In this document: piece after piece, positions 37,191 through 46,060 of the stretch
How the letters are laid out: every line of letters begins with the position of its first letter
Position numbering within the stretch: the stretch's first letter is position 1
The notes under the pieces: generated by a model
Told to the model about the DNA's origin: nothing
Databases searched by the model: none
What the model saw: only the letters and a program-made list of their open reading frames with translations
Program-made: the position numbers and the translations under genes
Origin: an uncultured Pseudomonadales bacterium
Lineage (GTDB): Bacteria; Pseudomonadota; Gammaproteobacteria; Pseudomonadales; Porticoccaceae
DNA length: 64,000 nt
NCBI GenBank assembly: GCA_943788875.1
Contig: CALSSA010000002.1
Location: 1 to 64,000 of the forward strand
Direction of reading: 5' to 3'

Positions 37191-38426
37191 ATGAGTTTAA
37201 TTGTTCAAAAATATGGCGGCACCTCGGTAGGGACCGTAGAGCGTATTCAGGCGGTCGCCGAAAAAGTTGCCAGAGGCCATCGTCTCGGCGATAAATTGGT
37301 GGTTGCAGTCTCTGCTATGAGCGGGGAGACCAACCGACTGATTGGCTTAGCCAGAGAAATTGATGCACAGCCCTCTATGCGAGAGATGGATGTGTTGGTC
37401 AGTACCGGTGAGCAGGTGACCATAGCCCTGCTGTGCATGGCGTTAAATAAACTGGGCATTGAGGCTCGCTCTTACACTGGTGGCCAGGTGCGCATACTGA
37501 CCGACAACGCCCATGGCAAAGCACGCATTAAAGAAATTGATGGCCATCGCATTGAAGGGGATCTCGATGCTGGTCGGGTTGTAGTGGTGGCTGGTTTTCA
37601 GGGCTCTGACGAAGACGGCAATATTACCACCTTGGGTCGAGGCGGCTCAGATACCACAGCAGTGGCGCTGGCAGCCGCTTTAAACGCCGACGAATGCCAG
37701 ATTTACACAGATGTTGACGGGGTCTATACCACCGATCCCAGAGTCGTGAGTCGAGCGCAACGACTAGATAAAATTACCTTTGACGAAATGTTGGAAATGG
37801 CCAGCCAGGGTTCAAAGATACTGCAGATTCGCTCCGTTGAATTTGCTGGAAAATACAATGTACCACTGCGTGTGATGTCCAGTTTTGAAGAGGGCCCAGG
37901 CACGTTGATATCTCTTGAGGATGACGATCAGATGGAAAAAGCAGTTGTTTCAGGCATAGCCTTTAATCGCGACGAGGCAAAACTCACAATCCGTGGTATC
38001 CCCGATCAGCCGGGCGTCGCCTACAAAGTCTTGGGCGCCATCAGCGCAGCCAATATTGAGATTGATGTTATTGTACAGAATGTGGCCAAAGACAACTCGG
38101 CCACGATTACCTTTACAGTGCATCGCAATGATCTCAGCCAGGCCGAGACTCTGTTAAAGCAGATTGCCGAGGACCTGGGTGCTGAGGAAATAGATGCAGA
38201 TGATCAAATTGCCAAGGTGTCCATTGTAGGTGTTGGTATGCGCTCCCATGCAGGTGTGGCTGCAACCATGTTTGAAGCCTTGGCTAACGAGAACATTAAT
38301 ATCCAGCTGATCACCACTTCGGAGATTAAAACCACCGTGGTTATCGAAGAGCGTTACCTGGAGCTCGCAGTGCGTGCCTTGCACTCAGGCTTTGGACTGG
38401 ACGCTCCCAGCACAGATCAAGCCTAA
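37191..38426 (+). CDS. lysC: Aspartate kinase
   Basis: The 411-residue protein has the amino-acid-kinase domain with KYGGTSVG at the start and FQGSDEDGNITTLGRGGSDTTA near 143. Two C-terminal ACT domains (about 265-400) follow and provide lysine and/or threonine feedback inhibition. It phosphorylates aspartate, the first step to lysine, threonine and methionine. The separate alpha-type start inside some lysC genes was not examined. An AGTTGAGGATAG ribosome-binding site precedes ATG 37191. Confidence 0.97.
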   Translation: MSLIVQKYGGTSVGTVERIQAVAEKVARGHRLGDKLVVAVSAMSGETNRLIGLAREIDAQPSMREMDVLVSTGEQVTIALLCMALNKLGIEARSYTGGQVRILTDNAHGKARIKEIDGHRIEGDLDAGRVVVVAGFQGSDEDGNITTLGRGGSDTTAVALAAALNADECQIYTDVDGVYTTDPRVVSRAQRLDKITFDEMLEMASQGSKILQIRSVEFAGKYNVPLRVMSSFEEGPGTLISLEDDDQMEKAVVSGIAFNRDEAKLTIRGIPDQPGVAYKVLGAISAANIEIDVIVQNVAKDNSATITFTVHRNDLSQAETLLKQIAEDLGAEEIDADDQIAKVSIVGVGMRSHAGVAATMFEALANENINIQLITTSEIKTTVVIEERYLELAVRALHSGFGLDAPSTDQA

Positions 38427-38586
38427 TCTTTGGACAAGAGTCGTAAAAGCTGTTAGATTCGAAAATCGCACAGAGATTTGAAAATCTGTGAGAAAAAGCA
38501 GTAAGGACATCCCACCTGAGGTAGCGGTGGATTAAGGACAAAGACACCCTCCATAGAATGGTAGGGCAGCAGTGTAGGAGCTTGCT

Positions 38587-38790
38587 ATGTTAATACTGAC
38601 GAGAAGAGTCGGAGAGACTCTTGTAATTGGTGATGAAGTTACCGTAACCGTATTAGGTGTTCGTGGAAACCAGGTTCGACTAGGGGTGAATGCACCAAAA
38701 GAAGTCGCCGTGCATCGCGAAGAAATTTATCAGAGAATTCAGATGGAAAAAGGCGGCGAAAAAGCCCCTTCAGACGATAACAGTCTTTGA
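38587..38790 (+). CDS. csrA: Carbon storage regulator CsrA/RsmA
   Basis: The 67-residue protein is CsrA, with [16 protein letters not shown] at the start and the RNA-binding region [18 protein letters not shown] near 31-48, including the key Arg44. It binds GGA motifs in mRNA leaders to control translation. The own leader contains GTAGGAGCTTG just before the start, a GGA that could serve autoregulation. It lies between lysC and tRNA-Ser, as in pseudomonads. Confidence 0.98.
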   Translation: MLILTRRVGETLVIGDEVTVTVLGVRGNQVRLGVNAPKEVAVHREEIYQRIQMEKGGEKAPSDDNSL

Positions 38791-38811
38791 TTTTTTCACC
38801 GATGTGATATT

Positions 38812-38841
38812 ATGCCGCCGCTACCGCAGGGCGGCATAGTC
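38812..38841 (+). terminator. Hairpin after csrA, possible terminator
   Basis: ATGCCGCC (38812-38819) pairs with GGCGGCAT (38830-38837) around a 10-base loop. The following bases AGTCGTTTCT give only a weak T tract, so termination strength is doubtful. Confidence 0.5.
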
Positions 38842-38871
38842 GTTTCTAAATAGCGGTAATATTTGGACAAA

Positions 38872-39018
38872 AAGTTTACGGAGAAATGGCCGAGTGGCTC
38901 ACAAAATGCGAATGCATTTTGGACGCATGCAGGGCGGTCTCGAAGAGACAAGAAGCGAGAGCTTCGCAGCAATGCGCGACCGGGCGCGACTTATAGCAGT
39001 AAGTAAATACCGGAAGAC
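38872..39018 (+). repeat. 147-bp unit beginning with a truncated tRNA-Ser copy
   Basis: A 28-base sequence at 38872-38899 is repeated exactly at 39019-39046, where it covers the 5' flank, acceptor strand and D arm of tRNA-Ser. The first copy breaks off in the D loop and continues into unrelated sequence containing three short hairpins: CAAAATGC/GCATTTTG, GTCTC/GAGAC and GAAGC/GCTTC. It cannot form a tRNA. The layout suggests partial duplication or insertion of a small element at the tRNA gene. Confidence 0.8.
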
Positions 39019-39026
39019 AAGTTTAC

Positions 39027-39117
39027 GGAGAAATGGCCGAGTGGCTGAAGGCGCGCCCCTGCTAAGGGCGTATACGTTAATAGCGTATCGAGGGTTCGAA
39101 TCCCTCTTTCTCCGCCA
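39027..39117 (+). tRNA. tRNA-Ser (anticodon GCU)
   Basis: The 91-base gene has acceptor stem GGAGAAA/TTTCTCC, discriminator G, encoded CCA, anticodon loop CTGCTAA (GCU), a long class II variable arm (CGTATACGTTAATAGCGTATCG) split by a loop, and T arm GGGTTCGAATCCC. It decodes AGC and AGU. It follows csrA, matching the pseudomonad order, and is directly followed by a terminator. Confidence 0.96.
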
Positions 39118-39122
39118 TAAAT

Positions 39123-39156
39123 AATCCCTCGCATCGTATATGCGGGGGATTTTTTG
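39123..39156 (+). terminator. Rho-independent terminator after tRNA-Ser
   Basis: AATCCCTCGCA (39123-39133) pairs with TGCGGGGGATT (39141-39151) with one G-U pair, followed by five T. It starts 6 bases after the CCA end. Confidence 0.88.
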
Positions 39157-39257
39157 TGGTGAGGAAAAAAGGGCGAGATCTGTCACCAGGTTCGACAAAA
39201 CGCGCAGCGCTTTGAGCGCCGCAGGCAGCTTATTTCACCGCATACCAATTCAGAAGT

Positions 39258-40481
39258 TCAGCCGACCAAAACCCTGAGCAGCTCATTCAGCACAATGCCA
39301 CTGCTGACCAAAAATCCTACAACCGGGACCCAAATTGGCAGAGTCCTAAAGCCAGATGGATCAACGTGCCTGCGCTTGATCTGCCACAGAGCTAGGTTAA
39401 TAAAAGCAAACACAGTGAGCATAAGAATTGAAGTGGTGCGGGCGAGCCCGGCAAGGTCACCGATAAGTGCCATCGCCAGTACTAAACTCGTGGCCAGAGC
39501 AGTAGCTACAAGAGGGGTTTGGGTGCGAGCATGGATGTGGGCTAAAACCTTGGGTAGCTGACCCATGGTAGCCTGCCCATAGAGAACGCGGGCGGCCATG
39601 ATTATCTGGATCAGAGCACCGTTAATAATAGCAAACAGGCCAATGACACTGATGATCGTAGAGTCTTGTCCAGTAAGTTGGCGATAGACTAGCGGGAGGG
39701 GCGCTTCCGATTCTGCTAATTTTTGAGGGCTTATAGTAAGGACTGCGACCAGCATTAGCAGTAGGTAGATCAAGGTTGAAATAAGCAGTGTCAGGACGAT
39801 TGCGCGGGGCATGGTGGTCTCGACATCGCGAACCTCTTCGGCAACATTGACCATGTCTTCAAAGCCAATAAACGCATAAAAGGCGAGGGTGGCACCAGCA
39901 AAGATTAGTCCCAGATTACTCCAGTCTGTTTCGGGCAAGAGAGCTATCCAGGTGATAATTGGGCTGGTCGACTGCTCCAGGCCCAGCCAGACAATAACCA
40001 ACAGCCCCCCGATTTCAATCAGAGTTATCAATGCTGCCAAACTGACAGATTCAGCGATGCCCCAACCTGCGAGTGCGCCTAGCAGCAGGCAGACCCAGAC
40101 TAGGGTGAAGCCGGGAGTGATCTCGATAAATTCTCCGAGATAGCCAAGAAACCCGTTTACCAGTGCGGCTGCTGAAACCAGCCCGGTTAACACCACCAGC
40201 ATACCCACCAGAGTACTTACCCATTCCCAGTGGAATGCTTCGCGAACATAAAAAGCCTCGCCGGCAGAGTAGGGGTATCGGCGGCACAGTTCGCCGAAGG
40301 ACAGTGCAGTAAGGCTTGCCATTGCTGCCGCAAGCAGGAAGGCGAATGGTGCGAGGTAACCCGACTCGCCAGCGATCTTTCCCACCAGTGCATAGATTCC
40401 GGCACCAATGGTGGTTCCCAAGCCATAGAGTACCAATAGAGGTAGAGAGAGTCTGCGTTTAAGTTGTGCATGCCCGGCCAT
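39258..40481 (-). CDS. APC-superfamily amino acid permease
   Basis: The 407-residue protein has about 12 hydrophobic segments and the family's first unwound helix motif, LYGLGTTIGAGIYALVG near residues 18-34. FAGATLAFYAFIGFEDMVNVAEEV near 195-218 matches helix 6 of APC transporters. The start at ATG 40481 is preferred over an in-frame TTG 15 bases upstream. The substrate is probably a cationic or neutral amino acid but cannot be fixed. It is convergent with the tRNA-Ser transcript. Confidence 0.9.
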   Translation of the reverse strand: MAGHAQLKRRLSLPLLVLYGLGTTIGAGIYALVGKIAGESGYLAPFAFLLAAAMASLTALSFGELCRRYPYSAGEAFYVREAFHWEWVSTLVGMLVVLTGLVSAAALVNGFLGYLGEFIEITPGFTLVWVCLLLGALAGWGIAESVSLAALITLIEIGGLLVIVWLGLEQSTSPIITWIALLPETDWSNLGLIFAGATLAFYAFIGFEDMVNVAEEVRDVETTMPRAIVLTLLISTLIYLLLMLVAVLTISPQKLAESEAPLPLVYRQLTGQDSTIISVIGLFAIINGALIQIIMAARVLYGQATMGQLPKVLAHIHARTQTPLVATALATSLVLAMALIGDLAGLARTTSILMLTVFAFINLALWQIKRRHVDPSGFRTLPIWVPVVGFLVSSGIVLNELLRVLVG

Positions 40482-40728
40482 AGGGTCAGCATACAATATT
40501 TTGATTGCTGGACATCTGCATATGGAGGGGAATGCGGTTGATTAAAGTCAATCATCAGCTTTTCTTATTCCATAATTCGCGGCTGAGGGGTCTGCGTACC
40601 TGTTTACTATTGAGTAACCCCTATAATTGAAAACAGAAAATAAATGGCATACTATGTGTCATAAATTAGCGATTATTGGTCATCCACCGGCACGGCTATC
40701 GCGAGATTAAAACTATAAGGAACAAATC

Positions 40729-41700
40729 ATGAGCCCATTCGTAAAACAATTTTTAGCCGATACTGGCGCCAAAAACCCGGTTGTCTGCGGACCTATGTAT
40801 CCAGGCTCCAACCCCGAGCTAGTTGCTGCAGTATCGGAGGCCGGTGGCCTTGGCGTGGTTCAGCCTGTCGCCTTAACTTCATTGTATGGCCACGATTTCC
40901 GCGAGGGCTTGCAGCTGATAAAGCAGTTGACCGACCAGCCCTTTGGCGTGAACTTTACAATCTTCGGTGGAGCTAACAAAAAGTATCATGAGCAGATGCA
41001 AGACTGGATGCAGATATCAATAGAGGAAGGCGTTAAGTTCTTTCTCACTTCTCTGGGAAAGCCAGATACGGTGGTTAAAACCGCTAAGGAGCATGGTATC
41101 AAGGTCTATCACGATGTACCCAATAAGAAAGTGGCTCTGGCCATGCGTGACTCTGGTGTAGATGGACTTAATTGCATCAACTGGCGGGGCGGCGGCCAGA
41201 CGGGCATTCAAGCGGCAGAACAGTTTATGGAAGAGCTGCATGATATTGATATACCTTTGATCTGTGCTGGTGGTATTGGCAATGCAGAGGATTTTAAGCA
41301 GGCTCTGGAGCTGGGTTATGCCGGTGTTCAGCTGGGTACTCGTTTCCTGGCGACCAATGAGTGCATGGTTACCGATTCCTACAAACAAGCTATTGTTGAT
41401 TCATCTGAGGAAGATATTGTCTGGACCAATAAAATAGCTGGCAATAATTCTTCGGTAATCAAGACTGAGGATATTATGAAAGGCGGTTTGCGAACTGGCC
41501 CAGTGATCAACTATATGCTGCGAAAACCAAATCTAAAAAAGTACGCAAGGATGTGGTTGATGAGCAAAGGTATCCGTAACTACAGCAAAACAGCATTTAA
41601 TGACGACGTTAAGTTCTGGCAGGCGGGCAAGGGGCTAGGCAATATACAGTCAGTGGATTCGGTTGCTGATGTTATGCGCGAATTTACACTTGCCCGCTAG
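40729..41700 (+). CDS. Nitronate monooxygenase family protein
   Basis: The 323-residue protein is a TIM-barrel FMN enzyme of the nitronate monooxygenase/2-nitropropane dioxygenase family. It shows GLGVVQPVA near 41, NWRGGGQTG near 148, ICAGGIGNAEDFKQALELGYAGVQLGTRFLA near 181-211, which is the phosphate-binding region. Such enzymes oxidise alkyl nitronates, though some members have other substrates. An AAGGAAC ribosome-binding site lies 8 bases upstream. The gene is convergent with the next one, with only 6 bases between stops. Confidence 0.92.
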   Translation: MSPFVKQFLADTGAKNPVVCGPMYPGSNPELVAAVSEAGGLGVVQPVALTSLYGHDFREGLQLIKQLTDQPFGVNFTIFGGANKKYHEQMQDWMQISIEEGVKFFLTSLGKPDTVVKTAKEHGIKVYHDVPNKKVALAMRDSGVDGLNCINWRGGGQTGIQAAEQFMEELHDIDIPLICAGGIGNAEDFKQALELGYAGVQLGTRFLATNECMVTDSYKQAIVDSSEEDIVWTNKIAGNNSSVIKTEDIMKGGLRTGPVINYMLRKPNLKKYARMWLMSKGIRNYSKTAFNDDVKFWQAGKGLGNIQSVDSVADVMREFTLAR

Positions 41701-41706
41701 TTTATT

Positions 41707-42546
41707 TTAGCGTTTGGCTTTCCAGTCCGGCGGTCCAGCAATATAGCCAATGGCTTCTTTGACTGATCGGGCCTGCCTTAAATCTCGGGCCATGGCCCCC
41801 CATAGATGGAAGGTAATCTTAATGGGGTTATTGGTGCCAAGATTATTGACTAAGCCAAAGGTGACAGGGCCTTTCTCTGTGGCAAAGGTGCCAAATAACC
41901 GGTCCCATATGATTAAAAAATTGCCATAGTTTTTGTCGATATATTCCGGGTTGCTGCCATGGTGAACCCGGTGATTTGTCGGGGTACTGAAAACAGCATC
42001 TAACCAACCCAGTTTATCGATCCACTGGGTGTGGCCAAACACCCCATAAAGTCGCAAGGCCACCGCGCAGACTGCCGTGATGCTGGGATCAAACCCGGCG
42101 AGAGGCATCAGCATAAAGAAAGGCGTTTTTGTAACAGGACCAAACCAGGCTTGACGAAATGCGACAGAGAAATTCATCTCTGTGCTCGAATGATGATTCA
42201 TATGCACCGCCCACAGAAAGCGAATTCTATGAGAGCTGCGATGATACCAGTAAAAGATAAAGTCGATTGCCACTGCGGTAGCCAGCCACACTGCCCACAG
42301 CGGCAGGGCTTCATTAATGCTAAACAGTCTGAACTGGTAAAGATAGAAATAGAATCCCAGAACCAGTCCCTGAATAGCCAGGCCCATAAGTATATTCCCT
42401 GCTAGCATACCTACTGTGCCGTTGGTGTCGGCCCTATTGTAAAGTTGCAGATTTTTGCGCGCGGAAAAAAGTGCCTCAAAAAAAATAAGGGCAATAATCA
42501 CTGGTATTCCAACAGCGTAGATATCAGCTGCAGATATTGATTCCAA
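41707..42546 (-). CDS. Fatty acid hydroxylase/sterol desaturase family protein
   Basis: The 279-residue integral membrane protein has four or more hydrophobic segments and the di-iron histidine clusters WYHRSSHRIRFLWAVHMNHHSS near 103-125 and NHRVHHGSN near 190. These fit the H-x(3)-H, H-x(2)-H-H and H-x(2)-H-H patterns of the family. Members hydroxylate or desaturate lipids. A TTG start at 42546 is used because an in-frame stop lies just upstream and no earlier ATG exists; this start is unusual and slightly uncertain. Confidence 0.87.
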   Translation of the reverse strand: MESISAADIYAVGIPVIIALIFFEALFSARKNLQLYNRADTNGTVGMLAGNILMGLAIQGLVLGFYFYLYQFRLFSINEALPLWAVWLATAVAIDFIFYWYHRSSHRIRFLWAVHMNHHSSTEMNFSVAFRQAWFGPVTKTPFFMLMPLAGFDPSITAVCAVALRLYGVFGHTQWIDKLGWLDAVFSTPTNHRVHHGSNPEYIDKNYGNFLIIWDRLFGTFATEKGPVTFGLVNNLGTNNPIKITFHLWGAMARDLRQARSVKEAIGYIAGPPDWKAKR

Positions 42547-42611
42547 TAACGATTCGATAGGTTATCTCCACAGTACTCAGCAATTACAGCGACTTTACGG
42601 CTAATAGCAAA

Positions 42612-42634
42612 GCCCGGCACTCAGAGCGCCGGGC
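42612..42634 (-). terminator. GC-rich hairpin between convergent-side genes
   Basis: GCCCGGC and GCCGGGC form a 7-bp stem. On the minus strand it is followed by TTTGCT, so it may end transcription of the exported-protein gene upstream (42666-43391). Confidence 0.55.
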
Positions 42635-42665
42635 CTGTGTTGCAGCTGCTGAAGAGTCTAAAATT

Positions 42666-43391
42666 TTACTCCGCAGTATAGTACTGCGTACAAACCTCGA
42701 ACTGATCATTGACGACTTCATCAATCAAGGCGGTAGCCTCTCGATAAGTGTTACCCCAGGCAGCTCCCGCTAAATAGTCATCTATAACAGCACCATGGGT
42801 TTCAGCGTCAGCTGTGATCGATTTAAGGTACAGACTGTTGGCCTCCTGCTTGCCTCCGCCTATGGCCACAAATAGCCCATTCATAAACGTATCATGACCG
42901 GCACTTTGAACCTCTTTTTCAAGTTTTGCTGTAATGGCGATAAAAGCGGGCAGATTGGCCTGAGAAACCTTAATTCGCATGGCGCGCTCATAGCCTGGAT
43001 CCAGACGAGGAAATGGCTTTAATGGAGCCCAGGTGGCGCTATATTTAAAGTCTCTCTGGCTAGCCATGGCCCTTGGGGCTTTGGTCGGGTTGTATTTTTC
43101 AGCTCCCATCAGAGCAGCTGTTACGCTGGGGAAGGCATTCCATAGCATCAGCTGGCCAGAATCGTCATGCCCGGATACGGTTTCACAGTAGCCAGCAGCT
43201 TGAGCGCCAATGGCTTCAAACAGAGCCGGATTTGCACTTACCGATGCTATATATTTATCCACATCTTTAGCTGTGACAACCAGTGTTGAAAATGCACCAT
43301 TTCCCTCTTCGCTCGCTGCATGGTTGTCAGCATATGAGCAAGCTGCACAAAAGGGTATTAACATACATAACATTGTTATTGTGTTTTTCAT
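42666..43391 (-). CDS. Uncharacterised exported protein
   Basis: The 241-residue product starts with a signal peptide; a cysteine at residue 18 in PFCAAC could serve as lipobox. The mature part appears to contain two similar halves (about 35-130 and 135-240), each starting with a strand such as FSTLVVTAKDVDKYIASVSAN or AMRIKVSQANLPAFIAITAKL, which resembles a duplicated dimeric alpha/beta-barrel (ABM-like) fold. No catalytic residues are evident. It is isolated, with 230 bases to the amidohydrolase gene. Confidence 0.7.
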   Translation of the reverse strand: MKNTITMLCMLIPFCAACSYADNHAASEEGNGAFSTLVVTAKDVDKYIASVSANPALFEAIGAQAAGYCETVSGHDDSGQLMLWNAFPSVTAALMGAEKYNPTKAPRAMASQRDFKYSATWAPLKPFPRLDPGYERAMRIKVSQANLPAFIAITAKLEKEVQSAGHDTFMNGLFVAIGGGKQEANSLYLKSITADAETHGAVIDDYLAGAAWGNTYREATALIDEVVNDQFEVCTQYYTAE

Positions 43392-43620
43392 TTTATACTC
43401 CTGAAGTTTGCTGGTTTTTAGATACTTGATGGCTAATAAGAGTTAATTTTTTACTGGTATTCCAGTGTTTTTATTCAAATGGCTAACTCTGCAGTATTAG
43501 TACACAGCACTCATATATCTGTAAATAGATTTATTCACTTTTGAATTAATTCTAACTCTTCCTGTGCTTAGCTGTGCCTAACTTGGCCTAAATGGGCAAC
43601 TAGTATAATTATGCGCAGGG

Positions 43621-45354
43621 TTAGGGAGCAGAATAGACTTTGCGCCCCTGCTTTATAGTCTCCAGAACGCGAATATTTTTTATCTCTGAGCTGTCCACCG
43701 TCAAAGGATTTTTATCTAGAATCACAAAGTCAGCCAGCTTGCCAACCTCAAGGGTTCCTTTGCTGTCCTCTTCAAAATGCTGATAGGCCGGCCAGATGGT
43801 CATAGCCTTTATAGCCTCCATGGGGCTCAGTCTATGCTCCGGGCCAATCACATAACCTGATCTGGTAGTACGATTAACCGCGCTGTGCAGCACGCGCATG
43901 GAGTTGGGGAAGGTCACAGGGGCGTCAGAGTGAATGGAGAATTTTATATCTCGAGCAAGCAGCCAGCCTGTGGGGGAAATATTCTCCGCACGCTCGGGCC
44001 CGGCTACGGACTGTCGATGCCAGTCGCCCCAGTAAAAAGTATGCATAGGGTACAGGGCCGGAAATATCTCCAGCGCCTCGAGGCTGGCTATCTGATCTTC
44101 GCGCAAATATTGGCCATGAATCAGCACCGTCCGTCGGTCTGTTGCAGGATTATTTTGCTGGGCAATGGTGGCAGTTTTAATAAACTGATCAATGGCAGCA
44201 TCACCATTGCCGTGCACCATCAGCTGCCAGTTATTCTGGTAGGCCAGTTCAAACCAGTGCAGTGCTTCGTCGTCAGTAAATGCACCATAGCCCGCATAGT
44301 CAGTATCCTGATTTAGGGGTGGCTGATGATAGGGATGGGTAAACCAGGCGGTTTTGCCCTGGGGTGAACCATCAAAGGTGAGTTTTACTCCGCCGATACG
44401 AAAGTGTTTGCTGTACTCTCGAGAGAGCAGGGGGCTGTAAACCGGAGAATCCTCCTTCACCTTAACCAGGTCCGGATAGGACACCAGATCCAGATTTAGG
44501 GCGCCAGCGGCAGAGACCGCAGCAAAGGTTTTTAAGGACACAGGGTCGGTTTTGCCGTCCTGAATGGTGGTAAAGCCATTGGAGGCATAAATCATTTCTC
44601 CGGCCTTAAGCGCCTGCATATATTGTGCCGGGCTAAATTTTGGCACCATATTGTAAACCACGGCGAAATGAGCATTTTCCTGCAGCACGCCATTGGGCGT
44701 TTTGCCATCGGCTTCCCGCTCGATAATACCGCCGGGCGGGTTGACCGACTCGGCATTAATACCAAACATCTCTAGGGCTCTGCTGTTATAAACACCCAGG
44801 TGGCCGGACTGGTGAAGAGCCACAATAGGTAATTCTGTCGATACGGCATCCAGCTCATGTCTGGTGGGATGCCGCTTCTCGACAAGCTGCGAGTCATCGT
44901 AATTAAAGCCAATCACCACATTGTGTTCTGCCACCAGGGGAGACTGGCCCATATAGTCGCGCAGAGTCTGCTGCAGCTGGGCAATATTATTGACAGGCCC
45001 ATCTGGAGCGGGCAGCAGGTTGGCAGAGACAACCTGAATGGCAACGCCAGATAGATGGCTGTGGGCGTCGACAAAACCGGGCAGCATGGTTTTGCCTTGC
45101 AGATTGATCAGCTGGGTATTTTCCCCCTGATATTTCGGCATATCCGAATTGGAGCCCAGCGCAATAATACGGCCATCTTTAACAGCTATGGCCTCTACAG
45201 TACCCATGTTATCGTTGACAGAAATTATCTGACCATTGATATAGACAATGCTGGCCTCTGTGTTGCTGTGAGGGGTTGCTGCCGGTTCATTGCAACCAAT
45301 CAAACCCATGGCTAACAGACCAGCTGACAGAGCTTTCAAATAGGAAACAGTCAT
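43621..45354 (-). CDS. Amidohydrolase-family lipoprotein (YtcJ-like)
   Basis: The 577-residue protein has a lipoprotein signal ending GLIGC (Cys21). The rest is an amidohydrolase of the YtcJ type: GFVDAHSHLSG near 92 supplies two metal histidines, HGNGDAAID near 380 and HSDAPVTFPN near 478 supply others. Members hydrolyse amide or other bonds in substrates that are mostly unknown. The export signal implies action in the periplasm or at the outer membrane. It is divergent from the GNAT gene. Confidence 0.88.
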   Translation of the reverse strand: MTVSYLKALSAGLLAMGLIGCNEPAATPHSNTEASIVYINGQIISVNDNMGTVEAIAVKDGRIIALGSNSDMPKYQGENTQLINLQGKTMLPGFVDAHSHLSGVAIQVVSANLLPAPDGPVNNIAQLQQTLRDYMGQSPLVAEHNVVIGFNYDDSQLVEKRHPTRHELDAVSTELPIVALHQSGHLGVYNSRALEMFGINAESVNPPGGIIEREADGKTPNGVLQENAHFAVVYNMVPKFSPAQYMQALKAGEMIYASNGFTTIQDGKTDPVSLKTFAAVSAAGALNLDLVSYPDLVKVKEDSPVYSPLLSREYSKHFRIGGVKLTFDGSPQGKTAWFTHPYHQPPLNQDTDYAGYGAFTDDEALHWFELAYQNNWQLMVHGNGDAAIDQFIKTATIAQQNNPATDRRTVLIHGQYLREDQIASLEALEIFPALYPMHTFYWGDWHRQSVAGPERAENISPTGWLLARDIKFSIHSDAPVTFPNSMRVLHSAVNRTTRSGYVIGPEHRLSPMEAIKAMTIWPAYQHFEEDSKGTLEVGKLADFVILDKNPLTVDSSEIKNIRVLETIKQGRKVYSAP

Positions 45355-45450
45355 GGAAATGATGCCCTTGTTATTTTTATACCCTGAACCCTACAAGACT
45401 CTTGCTTCAGTGGCTACTGTTGTTGAGCCTGTAATTGATACAATGGAGAA

Positions 45451-45960
45451 ATGAGTATAGCGACTGGTAAAAAAACTGATCTGGACTGCATTAATAATGT
45501 GGTTGCCGCGGCAGTAATGTCCTGGCCCATGCCCGAACGTATTAAACGCCTTTCGGTGCCCGTGCTTAGCTATGACAGCGAGGACTTTAAACATTATCGA
45601 TTTGTGGTCTACAGACAGGGCGGTGAGATAAAGGGCGGTGAGGTAAAGGGCGGTGAGGTAAAGGGCGGTGAGGTACAGGGAGTAGCCGCCTGGAATCCAG
45701 AGGCGCCCCTGGTCACAGAGCTGGGCACAGGTCGATTGCTGCATGGCCTGTATATCTCTCCAGACTGCCAAGGCAGGGGCTATGGGCGAGATTTAATGGC
45801 AGCTGTGCTCTCCGAGGCTATGACTCTGGGTGCCGAAGGCCTGGTGATTAAAGCTGAGAGGCCCTCCATAGGTTTCTTTGAACACTGTGGTTTGCAGCCA
45901 TTATCTGCAACTGGTGCAACGGATTATCCCTATCAGTTCTGGTACCAAGCCAGGGCCTAA
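45451..45960 (+). CDS. GNAT N-acetyltransferase with five-residue tandem repeat
   Basis: The 169-residue protein has the acetyl-CoA-binding motif of the GNAT fold, ISPDCQGRGYGRDLMAAVL near residues 102-120 (Q-x-x-G-x-G). Four 15-base tandem units (45619-45678) encode G-G-E-(I/V)-K/Q between the first strands, extending the loop before the core beta sheet. Without the repeat the length would be near normal for small GNAT proteins. Substrate unknown. Confidence 0.85.
   Translation: MSIATGKKTDLDCINNVVAAAVMSWPMPERIKRLSVPVLSYDSEDFKHYRFVVYRQGGEIKGGEVKGGEVKGGEVQGVAAWNPEAPLVTELGTGRLLHGLYISPDCQGRGYGRDLMAAVLSEAMTLGAEGLVIKAERPSIGFFEHCGLQPLSATGATDYPYQFWYQARA
45619..45678 (+). repeat. 15-bp tandem repeat, four copies, within the GNAT gene
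   Basis: Four consecutive copies of GGCGGTGAGGTAAAG, the first with an A for G change and the last with C for A. Each adds five residues in frame, so copy-number change would not shift the reading frame. Confidence 0.92.
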
Positions 45961-46060
45961 TCCAGAGTTATTTTTCGTGAACCCCCGGTCGATTAAAGCT
46001 GGTAAAATAACTAGCTATGAGTGCTACCATTCCCGATATTCCAAAATAAAGAGAATTCCT

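Noticed and set aside
38894-39124. Open frame across tRNA-Ser and its upstream duplicate
   Set aside because: It is a translation of tRNA sequence, with no start signal and no homology.
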